Positions 1 through 7,396 of a DNA stretch of 64,000 bases are shown here, piece after piece. Within the stretch, counting starts at the first letter, position 1, and each line of letters begins with the position of its first letter. This DNA is from JALZKA01 sp963701205 (GTDB taxonomy: Bacteria > Actinomycetota > Thermoleophilia > Solirubrobacterales > 70-9). The stretch is taken from assembly GCA_963701205.1 (NCBI GenBank), contig OY969575.1, forward strand, positions 496,001 through 560,000, written 5' to 3'. The notes beneath the pieces were generated by a model. That model saw only the letters and a program-made list of their open reading frames with translations. It did no database searches and was not told the origin of the DNA. The translations under genes were made by a program, and so were the position numbers.

Positions 1-1
1 G

Positions 2-1183
2 ATCGACTGGAACGACATCCATTACTTCGTTCGCGCTTCCGACAAGAACAGTCGCGACTGGAGCGAGGTCCCCGAGGACATCAAGAACACGTTTGACCGC
101 CTCGGCATCCCCGAGGCCGAGCGCAAGTTCCTCTCCGGCGTCGGGGCCCAATACGAGTCCGAGGTCGTCTACCACCAGATCAACGAGCAGCTTGAGGCCC
201 AGGGCGTGATCTTCACCGACATGGACACCGCCCTCCGTGAGCACGAGGACCTGGTGCGCGAGTACTGGGCAACCGTGATCCCCGCCAACGACAACAAGCT
301 CGCGGCGCTCAATTCCGCGGTCTGGTCGGGCGGATCGTTCGTCTACGTGCCCAAGGGCGTCAAGGTCGAGATGCCGCTGCAGGCCTACTTCCGGATCAAC
401 ACGGAGAACATGGGCCAGTTCGAGCGCACGCTGATCATCGCCGAGGAAGGCTCGGACGTCCACTACATCGAAGGCTGCACCGCGCCCGTCTACTCGTCGG
501 ACTCGCTGCATTCGGCCGTTGTCGAGATCGTCTGCAAGCCAAGCTCGCGGGTCCGCTACACGACGGTCCAGAACTGGTCCCAAAACGTGTTCAACCTGGT
601 CACCAAGCGCGCCGTCGCGCAAGAGAACGCGACGATGGAATGGGTTGACTGCAACCTCGGTTCGAAGCTGACGATGAAGTACCCGTCGATCTACCTGGTC
701 GGCGAGGGCGCCCACGGCGAGCTGCTCTCGATCGCATTCGCCGGCAAGGGCCAGCACCAGGACGCCGGCGGCAAGATCATCCACGCGGCGCCGAAGACGA
801 CCTCATCGATCTTTTCGAAGTCGATTTCCAAGGACGGCGGCCGCGCGACCTATCGCGGGTTGCTCGAAGTGGCCAAGGGCGCAACCGAGGCCAAGTCGAA
901 GGTCGTCTGCGACGCCCTGCTGCTCGACCCCGAGTCGCGCTCCGACACCTATCCAACGATCCGCATCGACGAGTCCGACGCGAACGTCGGCCACGAGGCA
1001 TCGGTGTCCAAGATCGGGGAAGAGCAACTCTTCTACCTCCAGGCGCACGGCCTCGATGAGGAAGAGGCCTCGAAGATGATCGTCAACGGCTTCATCGAAC
1101 CGATCGCCAAGGAACTGCCGATGGAGTACTCCGTCGAGATGAACCGGCTGATCGAGCTGCAGATGGAAGGCTCGATTGGCTAG
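2..1183 (+). CDS. sufB: Fe-S cluster assembly scaffold SufB (5' end outside window)
   Basis: Frame 2 is open from the first complete codon; a GTG at 206 is internal, because the upstream residues (IDWNDIHYFVR, then GIPEAERKFLSGVGAQYESE) are typical SufB. About 393 residues are visible and the true start lies to the left. SufB is the scaffold of the SufBCD complex in the cytoplasm. A C-terminal VVCDALLL aligns with the acceptor-cysteine region of E. coli SufB, and GHEASVSKI matches the conserved His/Glu motif near the SufB-SufD interface (family knowledge). The last codons overlap sufD by 8 nt, suggesting translational coupling. sufC is expected upstream but is not visible. Confidence 0.96.
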   Translation: MDWNDIHYFVRASDKNSRDWSEVPEDIKNTFDRLGIPEAERKFLSGVGAQYESEVVYHQINEQLEAQGVIFTDMDTALREHEDLVREYWATVIPANDNKLAALNSAVWSGGSFVYVPKGVKVEMPLQAYFRINTENMGQFERTLIIAEEGSDVHYIEGCTAPVYSSDSLHSAVVEIVCKPSSRVRYTTVQNWSQNVFNLVTKRAVAQENATMEWVDCNLGSKLTMKYPSIYLVGEGAHGELLSIAFAGKGQHQDAGGKIIHAAPKTTSSIFSKSISKDGGRATYRGLLEVAKGATEAKSKVVCDALLLDPESRSDTYPTIRIDESDANVGHEASVSKIGEEQLFYLQAHGLDEEEASKMIVNGFIEPIAKELPMEYSVEMNRLIELQMEGSIG

Positions 1184-2345
1184 CGCGGCAACCGAACCGG
1201 CCTGGCTCGAGGAGAGGCGCCGCGATGGCGCCTCTCGCATGGATGGCTTGGAGCTTCCACACGCCAAGGCGAAGGGCTGGGAGTTCACGGACCTGAGTGA
1301 GCTTGAATTCGACGCCTACCCCGAGGCCAGCCCTTCCGTCGCCGGCCTTACCGCGGATGCCGCAGACGGTGTCATCGTGATGCCGCTCGCCGCAGCGGCG
1401 GAAGCGCATCCCGAACTGGTTGACGGCGCGCTGGGCACGGTCGTCCCGGCCAATGACGTCTTCACCGCCCGCAACGCGGCCCGCTGGCGCGAAGGCGTGT
1501 TCGTATATGTCCCCCCGGGAGCCCGTCTCACGGAGCCGCTGCAACTCGAGATCTCGGCTGCCGCCTCCGAAGAGATCGAGTGGCGCGCGCTGATCGTCAT
1601 CGGCGAGGGCGCCGAGGCAGAGATCTGGGAGCGCTACTCCTCCACCGGTCCTGGGCTCTTCAATGGCGTCGTTGAGCTCATCGTTGGCGACGCGGCCACG
1701 CTCCGCTACGTCTGCCAGCAGGACATCTCCGACGAAGCCTGGGCATTTGCCACTCAGCGGGCCGAGATCGGCCGCGACGCCAACCTGGAATGGGTGGCGC
1801 TTGGCTTTGGCTCCGCGCGCGGCAAGATCCGAATGGAAACCAAGCTCGCGGGACGTGGGTCGTCGGCCAAGGTCACGGGCGCCTATGCCGGAATCGGCAA
1901 CCAACGCCTCGATTACGACACCACCCAGGAGCACGCCGCCCCCAACACCTTTTCCGACCTCGCCTTTCGCGGGGTTCTGGCCGGTTCCTCGACAGCGGTT
2001 TGGCGCGGGATGATCCGCGTCGACAAGGAGGCCCAACAGACGGACGCGTTCCAGGAGAGCCGCAACCTGTTGCTCAGCCACGAAGCACACGCAGACGCAA
2101 TCCCCGGGCTCGAGATCGAGGCCGACGACGTCCGCTGCACGCACGCTGCGGCGGTCGCCCAGGTTGATGCCGAACAGCTTTACTACCTGCGCTCGCGGGG
2201 TCTGTCGGCCGACGACGCCAAGCGCCTGGTGATCGACGGCTTCCTGCAGGAATTGGTCGAGCGGACCAGCGAAGGCCCGATCCGGGAGACGCTGACCAAT
2301 GCGCTTGAGCACCGTCTGACCCAACTGCTTGCGGCCGCCGCCTGA
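1176..2345 (+). CDS. sufD: Fe-S cluster assembly protein SufD
   Basis: A 389-residue SufB/SufD-family protein beginning with TTG inside the 3' end of sufB. It carries the beta-helix core and the C-terminal RCTHAAAVAQVD motif, equivalent to the functional histidine region of SufD, followed by LYYLRSRGLS and a helical tail. It lacks the cysteine-containing VCDALLL motif of the SufB partner, which separates the two paralogues. It should form the SufB-SufD heterodimer that receives sulfur for cluster building. The TTG start is chosen because of the 8-nt overlap; the next in-frame ATG (1239) would remove a likely conserved N-terminal segment. Confidence 0.93.
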   Translation: MASAATEPAWLEERRRDGASRMDGLELPHAKAKGWEFTDLSELEFDAYPEASPSVAGLTADAADGVIVMPLAAAAEAHPELVDGALGTVVPANDVFTARNAARWREGVFVYVPPGARLTEPLQLEISAAASEEIEWRALIVIGEGAEAEIWERYSSTGPGLFNGVVELIVGDAATLRYVCQQDISDEAWAFATQRAEIGRDANLEWVALGFGSARGKIRMETKLAGRGSSAKVTGAYAGIGNQRLDYDTTQEHAAPNTFSDLAFRGVLAGSSTAVWRGMIRVDKEAQQTDAFQESRNLLLSHEAHADAIPGLEIEADDVRCTHAAAVAQVDAEQLYYLRSRGLSADDAKRLVIDGFLQELVERTSEGPIRETLTNALEHRLTQLLAAAA

Positions 2346-2347
2346 CG

Positions 2348-2758
2348 GTGCGCCGCGCGGTCTTCGCCTCGGCGCTGGCCCTCGCGATCGCCACCGGCTG
2401 CGGCGGTGAGCGCACGCTTGACGCCCAGGAGTTTGTCGAAGCCGCCAACAACGCCGGTGCCGGCATCTTGCTCGGGCCGGCGCTCAATAGCGTCCGCGAT
2501 GACATCGAGCTCTACGAGCTGCGCTTCCCCGGCAACTCCGCGACCGGTGGCGGCCGGGGTGTGGAGGACGAACATGGCGGCGGTTCAATCGCGGTTGCCG
2601 CGGACGCCGATGCCGCGACTGCGGAGTTTGCCCGCTGCGAAGAGGCGGTCACCTTGATCTGTTACCGCGCCGCCAACGTCGCGGTCCTCCTGGAGGGTGT
2701 CGATATCTCCGAACAGGCGCGGATCGATGCCGCGATCCGCAAACTGGCGAGCGAGTGA
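2348..2758 (+). CDS. small lipoprotein of unknown function
   Basis: A 136-residue protein with a GTG start 3 nt after the sufD stop. It has a positively charged N-terminus, a hydrophobic stretch and a lipobox ending ATGC at Cys18, so it is probably lipidated on the outer face of the membrane. The mature part has two further cysteines (RCEEAVTLICY) that could pair as a disulfide. No family is recognised. Spacing places it in the suf transcript, but no functional link to Fe-S assembly is visible; co-transcription may be incidental. Confidence 0.75.
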   Translation: MRRAVFASALALAIATGCGGERTLDAQEFVEAANNAGAGILLGPALNSVRDDIELYELRFPGNSATGGGRGVEDEHGGGSIAVAADADAATAEFARCEEAVTLICYRAANVAVLLEGVDISEQARIDAAIRKLASE

Positions 2759-2768
2759 CGCGAGCGGG

Positions 2769-4256
2769 CTATCCGTTCGCGCTCGAGAGCAGCATCAGGC
2801 CCAGCACCGTGAAGCTCACCATCAGCGCCAGCATCCAATACTGCGACTGAGTGGCGCGACGCAACGCGCGGTACTCATGCAGGGCGCGGTCATGGCCCAT
2901 CGCAAGCGCGGCCACGTGGCCGACCACAAGCGCTCCAACCTGCACGTACCAGACCGCCTTGGCGCCGATCAGGCCGTAGTCAATGCCGCTGGAGGCCGTT
3001 CCAAAGAGGTTGGAGCCGTTCCCGAGCGGATCTGAGAGCAAGTACGTGAACTGCGCCTGCTCCTGAAAGACGAAGAGGCTGAAGTAGTGGGCGAAGAGGT
3101 AGGCGAAGGCAATCGGGATGAAGGTGTGGGCAAACGACCGGCCCAGAGCCGCCACCGTTGACCCGCGCGATCCGGCGGCGCCCATTCCCCTGACCCCGGC
3201 CCAGTAGATCAGCGCGACCGCCGCCAGGGTCAATGCCATGAAGAGGGTCCCCGTAAGCCGAAGGGCCAAGACCGGATCGATGCCGTTGCCCTGATCAAAC
3301 AGGGCGTCGAACACGCTCCCGATTGCCCCGTTCAGAAGGCCTTCCTGAGCGCCGTCGAAAGTGGTCCCGCCGATGGTGATCAGAACCAAAGCGATCGACC
3401 CGGGGACGGCCGCCCAGCCCGTTGCGCCCGCCAACCAGCGCCGCCTCCCGACCGCCCCATCCCGGACCTCAAGTGGCGCGAGCCGGCCGAACATCCCGAA
3501 ATAGACGGAGAACGTTTCGCCTCGATCACACCACTTCTCGATGCCGTAGAGCGCCATCCCTATGAAGGTGTAGGCGCTGTATACCAGCGCTGCGATCGCG
3601 ACCGTTCTTGGCGTCAGACCCACCGTCTGCAGACCGCTCGCCCCATAGACCAACTCGAGCCACAAAAAACCCAGCAGGCCCGCCGCTGCGGGCCAGCGGC
3701 CAAGGCGCTCCGGGTAGATGAGCGGAGGCGGCGGGACCTGGCGGGTCAGCCCGGTGAACAGTCCCGCAGTCGCCCTGGCGATGGCTCGCCAGGGGTTGAA
3801 AGCGCGGAAGACGTCGCCAAAGATCAGACTGAACAGCGGAAAGCCAAGCCAAACCGTGACAAAGACGAACGTGATCGCAAAGTTCCGGTCCGGCGCCTCG
3901 GCGCCTTTGAGCCCGGACCACACGGTGACGCCCAGCAAGAACGCCCCAATGACACCGGCGAGCGCTTCGGCTCCGCGACCGACCACCAGTCGGGCAAGGC
4001 GTCCGCGCGCCGGTCGCCAGGCGTCAGCCTCCAGCCGCGGCTCACGCCAAGCAACCGAGAGGGCGACGAACGAGACGATCAGGACGAGTGATGCCCCCCA
4101 GGCGAACAGCCATTCCGGGATCGGTAGGTCCTGTTTACCTGATAGCGCGTGAGCGCCGGCCACCGTCGGAAAACAAAGTGCCGAAACCGCTCCCACGGCC
4201 AGGACCCAGACCGCGGACACGGCGGCCGGCCGGGAGCGCAACCCGCTCGACCTCAA
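2769..4256 (-). CDS. polytopic membrane protein paired with a cupredoxin
   Basis: A 495-residue integral membrane protein with roughly eleven to twelve hydrophobic segments and an N-terminal signal-like helix ending GAHALSGKQDLP. It resembles membrane proteins that actinobacterial genome pipelines often label fenitrothion hydrolase; I regard that enzyme name as weakly founded. Its start overlaps the end of the cupredoxin-like gene by 4 nt (ATGA type), so the two are translationally coupled and probably work together at the membrane. Possible roles are a redox or metal-linked membrane complex. No catalytic motif is identifiable by eye. Confidence 0.8.
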   Translation of the reverse strand: MRSSGLRSRPAAVSAVWVLAVGAVSALCFPTVAGAHALSGKQDLPIPEWLFAWGASLVLIVSFVALSVAWREPRLEADAWRPARGRLARLVVGRGAEALAGVIGAFLLGVTVWSGLKGAEAPDRNFAITFVFVTVWLGFPLFSLIFGDVFRAFNPWRAIARATAGLFTGLTRQVPPPPLIYPERLGRWPAAAGLLGFLWLELVYGASGLQTVGLTPRTVAIAALVYSAYTFIGMALYGIEKWCDRGETFSVYFGMFGRLAPLEVRDGAVGRRRWLAGATGWAAVPGSIALVLITIGGTTFDGAQEGLLNGAIGSVFDALFDQGNGIDPVLALRLTGTLFMALTLAAVALIYWAGVRGMGAAGSRGSTVAALGRSFAHTFIPIAFAYLFAHYFSLFVFQEQAQFTYLLSDPLGNGSNLFGTASSGIDYGLIGAKAVWYVQVGALVVGHVAALAMGHDRALHEYRALRRATQSQYWMLALMVSFTVLGLMLLSSANG

Positions 4257-4711
4257 TTGGGGACGACGGAGATCTCGGCCACGAGGACGCCCGTCGTATG
4301 GGACTCAAGTTCGAAAACGCCCTCGATAGTCGCCGCAAATGAATACGTCTTGGTCTTGCCGGCAGGCAGGTCGATATAGGCGTCGTAGCCGTGGAAATGA
4401 AGCTCGTCGGCGACGTCTGAGGTGGCCTTGAAGGTGGCCTTCTTTCCACTGGTGAACTTGAGGTCGGCAACGCCTCCCACGGGCTCCCCGTTCTTGATCT
4501 CGATCGAAGCGACCGCAGGCTTTTGCGGCTTCGGCTTAGCGTCCCCGCGTCCGGAGTGCTCCTTGGCGGGCTTGCCGGCGACCTCGCCTGCGGGTGCGCC
4601 CCCCAGCTCGGTGTCCGTGTCCGCCGTGTCGTCCTTGAGGAGCAGGAACAAAGCGACGGCGACGATGACGCCGACTACGGCAAGGAGAGCTGGAAGCTTG
4701 CGCGACTCCAC
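4253..4711 (-). CDS. membrane-anchored cupredoxin-like protein
   Basis: A 152-residue protein with a GTG start, an N-terminal membrane anchor (residues about 6-26), a Pro/Lys-rich linker to about residue 68 and a C-terminal beta-sandwich of cupredoxin type. The motif ELHFHGYDAYI followed by GVFELESHTTGVLVAEI matches the cupredoxin_1 pattern of actinobacterial envelope proteins. The Cys ligand of a blue-copper site is absent; only His residues of the HFHGYD and ESH segments remain, so copper binding is uncertain. A TAAACT box lies 8 nt before the GTG, suggesting a leaderless transcript that continues into the membrane protein gene. Confidence 0.8.
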   Translation of the reverse strand: MESRKLPALLAVVGVIVAVALFLLLKDDTADTDTELGGAPAGEVAGKPAKEHSGRGDAKPKPQKPAVASIEIKNGEPVGGVADLKFTSGKKATFKATSDVADELHFHGYDAYIDLPAGKTKTYSFAATIEGVFELESHTTGVLVAEISVVPN

Positions 4712-4719
4712 GATGGGCG

Positions 4720-4725
4720 AGTTTA
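4720..4725 (-). promoter_or_regulatory. putative leaderless -10 box of the cupredoxin gene
   Basis: TAAACT on the minus strand, separated by 8 nt from the GTG start at 4711. No Shine-Dalgarno sequence intervenes, so transcription would begin at or next to the start codon. Confidence 0.5.
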
Positions 4726-4760
4726 CGGGCGAACCTTCAAGAACAAATCAATCCGCAGGC

Positions 4761-4925
4761 TCAGGGGTTCGCAGGAGCGCTTCGCGGCGTCTCGCCCCCG
4801 GATCCGCCTTCTAGCCCGGCCGAATCGATCGTGTCCTCGCTGAAGACAAAGACGAAAAGCGCGACGATCGCGATCCCGGCCAGGAGCCCGAGGACAATTC
4901 CGAGGGTCCGGTCACCGCGCGACAA
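4761..4925 (-). CDS. 54-residue single-pass membrane protein
   Basis: A short frame starting TTG at 4925 with a GAGGA Shine-Dalgarno about 5 nt upstream and ending TGA at 4761. The product has a basic N-terminus (MSRGDR), one transmembrane helix (about residues 8-28, IVLGLLAGIAIVALFVFVF) and a Gly/Ser/Pro-rich tail. It begins 20 nt after the stop of the diiron-oxidase-like gene, so it is probably co-transcribed. No family is recognised. The clean hydrophobic helix and the ribosome binding site argue that it is real; the longer frame that runs upstream of the TTG only overlaps the neighbouring gene. Confidence 0.6.
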   Translation of the reverse strand: MSRGDRTLGIVLGLLAGIAIVALFVFVFSEDTIDSAGLEGGSGGETPRSAPANP

Positions 4926-4945
4926 ATGGTCCTCAGACCTGAGGC

Positions 4946-5554
4946 CTAGACGCCGTCGAGCAGGCGCCAGTTTGCCTCGTATGCGCTCTCTACCGCGGCG
5001 ACGATTCGATCCGCGTCCTCGTCGCTTGCCACTTCCTCGATCAGTTCGCGAACCTCGGCGGCGTGTTCGACGTCGCGGCCCTCGTGGACCTTGAAGTACG
5101 CCGTCGCCGGCCCGTCCTCGAACCCGTAACGGCCCAGCAGGCCCTGGCGCTTGGTGCGCGAGATGTCCGGCTGGGCCACCTCGATCGCAAACAACTTGGC
5201 CAAAAGCTCGACGGCGTCGCCATCGGCGGTCCAATCAGTTACGCACGCCGCCGTCTCAGGCGTGGGCGCGGCATTGACATCGCCTTCGAGTGCAGCGACG
5301 AATCCGTCCCAAAGTCGGATGTGGCCGAACTCCTCGGCTGCGTGGCGCTTGAGTTCCGCATGGTCGGGCAGCTTCGCCGCCAGATCGGCGCTCAGGGTGG
5401 CGATCGCCTCGACGGCATGTCGGTACTGGCCCGAGTAGTCCGAAAGCTCTTCAACTGTGAGCGTGCCCTCCGACCACCGCTCGTAAAACGGATGCTCCAG
5501 CACGTTGTGCCGCCGGCGACTTGCTTCGATGCGCTCCCAGACCTTTGCGTTCAA
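4946..5554 (-). CDS. heme-oxygenase-like diiron oxidase (HDO) candidate
   Basis: An all-helical protein of the TENA/PqqC/heme-oxygenase-like fold, 202 residues from the TTG at 5554. Visible candidate metal ligands are E75-xx-H78 (EFGH), E125 (FAIE) and H157-xxx-D161-xx-H164 (HEGRDVEH). This arrangement matches the six-ligand pattern of HDO enzymes such as UndA and CADD, and is absent from PqqC and TenA. The expected chemistry would be O2-dependent oxidation or cleavage of an unknown substrate. GAGGAGG (5564-5570) lies 9 nt before the TTG; a GTG at 5560 is only 3 nt from it. Upstream ORF extension to 5731 crosses the divergent promoter and is rejected. Confidence 0.8.
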   Translation of the reverse strand: MNAKVWERIEASRRRHNVLEHPFYERWSEGTLTVEELSDYSGQYRHAVEAIATLSADLAAKLPDHAELKRHAAEEFGHIRLWDGFVAALEGDVNAAPTPETAACVTDWTADGDAVELLAKLFAIEVAQPDISRTKRQGLLGRYGFEDGPATAYFKVHEGRDVEHAAEVRELIEEVASDEDADRIVAAVESAYEANWRLLDGV

Positions 5555-5575
5555 GACCACGATCCTCCTCGTGCG

Positions 5576-5609
5576 GTGCCAAATATTGAGCGCCCAGCAT
5601 ACTTGGCAC
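5576..5609. promoter_or_regulatory. inverted repeat, putative operator of the divergent HDO/thioredoxin-like locus
   Basis: The left arm GTGCCAAATAT (5576-5586) and right arm ATACTTGGCAC (5599-5609) are inverted copies with one mismatch in 11 positions. They are separated by 12 nt and occupy most of the 51-nt gap between two divergent genes. A plus-strand CATACT 8 nt before the ATG at 5612 overlaps the right arm, and an AT-rich CAATAT on the minus strand overlaps the left arm. The symmetry suggests one regulator controlling both directions. Confidence 0.6.
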
Positions 5610-5611
5610 GG

Positions 5612-6434
5612 ATGCGCCCTGAACGAGCCGATATCGCCGCGCCCGAGCTTCCGGGACGGATCAGCTGGCTGAATATCGGCGACCCGCCGCGAATGAGCGA
5701 ACTGACCGCGACGTCCCCGGTACTCGTTCACTTTTTCGACTGCGCGCAGCTAAACAGCGTGCGTTCGATCCCTTATGTGAGGGAGTGGAACCGTCGCTAC
5801 GGGCCACTCGGCTTGACGACGCTCGGGATCCACTCCCCCCGCTTCGGCTTCTCGGCTGACGCGGACACCGTGCGTTCTGGCGTCGAGGAACTCGCCATCG
5901 AGTACCCGGTTGCCGACGACTCGGGCTACTCGATCTGGCACGACTACGGCGTCAAGGGTTGGCCCTCGCTCTTTCTCTGGGCAGCGCGGCGGATCGCTCG
6001 CCTGGTTTCACTTTGGCGAGGGCGAGTACCAGGCGACAGAGCATGCAATTCAGGAGCTTCTGCGAGCCGACGACGTGACCGCGGACCTGCCCGAGCCCAT
6101 GGCGCCGCTGCGCCCGACGGACGCGCCGGGGACCCTTGTCTCTGCACCCAGCCCGGAGGTATTCCCTGGTGGTGGCCCCGGAGAGCCATGGCAAGCCACC
6201 CCCGATAACGGGGTCTTGCGGCTGAGCTACGAGGCGGGCGGGGTCTGGGTGGTGGCAGACGGCGACGGCGCGATCCGGGCGTCGATCGACGGGGCCCCGC
6301 CGATCGAGCTTGAGCGTGAGACTGCCCTGATTTTGGTCGCCCACCACGAACGCCACGAACAGCATGAGTTGCGCATCGAAGCCGCACCGGACGTCCGCAT
6401 CTGGGCGATCAGCTTCGCGCCGGGAATGCCGTGA
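5612..6434 (+). pseudogene. thioredoxin-fold (TlpA/DipZ-like) protein, frameshifted
   Basis: The ATG at 5612 opens a protein with the pattern of NHL/DipZ-type thioredoxins (APELPGRISWLNI, then a PVLVHFF strand and GWPSLFLW). The frame continues into nonsense after about 5980. The expected continuation (GGSLAWFHFGEGEY onward to a beta-rich C-terminal domain) is in the next frame, ending TGA at 6434. Removing one base near 5978-5990 joins the halves as about 273 residues. The CxxC active site of the family is replaced by QLNS within FDCAQLNSV, so even the intact protein would lack thiol-disulfide activity. The 3' end overlaps the GHMP kinase start (GTGA). Confidence 0.75.
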
Positions 6435-7303
6435 AGTACGCGGCCGGCCTGGCCACCGGCGAGGCCTGTGCCTGTATTCCGCTCGTCGGCGCGCCTTCTG
6501 ATCGAAGCGGCGGCGCGACCATCACGCTTGCCTTGGACGAACTGCGCGCCAAGGTCACCGCCGAACCGGCCCTTGGCGTCGAGTTCGTCGCGGCGGACGC
6601 CGAACCGTTACTCCAGGCAGCCGCTCGCCAGCTACTGGCCGGCAGGGACGACCTGGCCAGCACCGGCTTTCGGCTTGAACTAGTTCACTCGGATATCCCC
6701 GTGGGCGTTGGGCTCGGCGCTTCCAGCGCGGTGGTGGTTGCGGCGCTCGAAGCCCTCTCCGGCCTGTTCGGCCTGGGCCTTGCCCGCGAGCAACTGCCGC
6801 CGCACGCACTGGCCTGCCTGAACGACCAGCTCGACCGCCAGGCAACGCTTCGCGACCCCGTTGCCCAGGTCGCCGGCGGGCTGACCTTCATGGACTTTGA
6901 CGCCGACGGTGGTGGCGGTGGCCGCTACGAGCCGCTCGACCTGTCGCTTTTGCCGCCGCTGTTTGTCGCCTGGCCCGCGCCCGGGGAACGGACCGATGAC
7001 CCTGTGCCATCCGACGAGGCGATGGCAGAAATCGGCAAGCTTGCCCAACGCGCCCTCTCCCCCCTGCTCGTTCGCGACACGGCGGGCTTCGCCGTCGTCC
7101 TCGAGCGAAACCGCGAGCTGCTGGGTGCAGGGCGCCCGGTCAATCCCCTGGCGGAAGCGATCGCGGGGTGCGGGCTCGCGGTCACAGCGGCCGGCTCGCA
7201 CGGCGCCGTCGCCGGTCTGTTCCGCGAAGAATCGCAGCTGGATGCGGTGCGCCCGGCGCTTGCCGAGCGGGACGCTGAGCTGCTTATCGTTCGCCCCGGT
7301 TAA
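6431..7303 (+). CDS. GHMP-family small-molecule kinase
   Basis: A 290-residue protein with a GTG start overlapping the preceding stop by 4 nt. The ATP-binding motif IPVGVGLGASSAVVVAA (about residues 86-102) is the GHMP motif 2. The N-terminal VGAPSDRSGG resembles the substrate-side motif of glucuronokinase and heptose-phosphate kinases rather than homoserine kinase, and a separate homoserine kinase gene is present at 27.3-28.2 kb. C-terminal AAGSHGAVAGL fits the third GHMP motif in degenerate form. The substrate is probably a sugar or sugar acid, but this is inference. Coupling to the thioredoxin-fold gene suggests one transcript. Confidence 0.85.
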   Translation: MKYAAGLATGEACACIPLVGAPSDRSGGATITLALDELRAKVTAEPALGVEFVAADAEPLLQAAARQLLAGRDDLASTGFRLELVHSDIPVGVGLGASSAVVVAALEALSGLFGLGLAREQLPPHALACLNDQLDRQATLRDPVAQVAGGLTFMDFDADGGGGGRYEPLDLSLLPPLFVAWPAPGERTDDPVPSDEAMAEIGKLAQRALSPLLVRDTAGFAVVLERNRELLGAGRPVNPLAEAIAGCGLAVTAAGSHGAVAGLFREESQLDAVRPALAERDAELLIVRPG

Positions 7304-7305
7304 GG

Positions 7306-7396
7306 CTACGAACGGGCGGCCATCTCAGAGCGGATCGTCTTCGGCAGCATGAAGCGAACGGATTCGTCAACCGTCCGCAGCTCCGAGACGTCGGTC
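7306..7396 (-). other. ispH: displaced C-terminal coding segment of ispH
   Basis: In the frame offset by one base from ispH the minus strand reads DVSELRTVDESVRFMLPKTI and ends TAG at 7306. This matches the normal IspH C-terminus. It is separated from the main frame by a 4-bp tandem repeat (CGGT CGGT, plus strand 7392-7399); deleting one copy restores a continuous reading frame. Confidence 0.75.

Noticed and set aside
1092..2324. 410-codon open frame antisense to sufD
   Set aside because: It covers sufD on the opposite strand, is rich in Arg/Gly/Asp repeats without family motifs, and is the expected shadow of a high-GC gene with strong third-position bias.
5063..6208. 381-codon plus-strand frame as one protein
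   Set aside because: Its first half is antisense to the HDO gene; only the part from 5612 to about 5980 is coding, and that part is one half of the frameshifted thioredoxin-fold gene.
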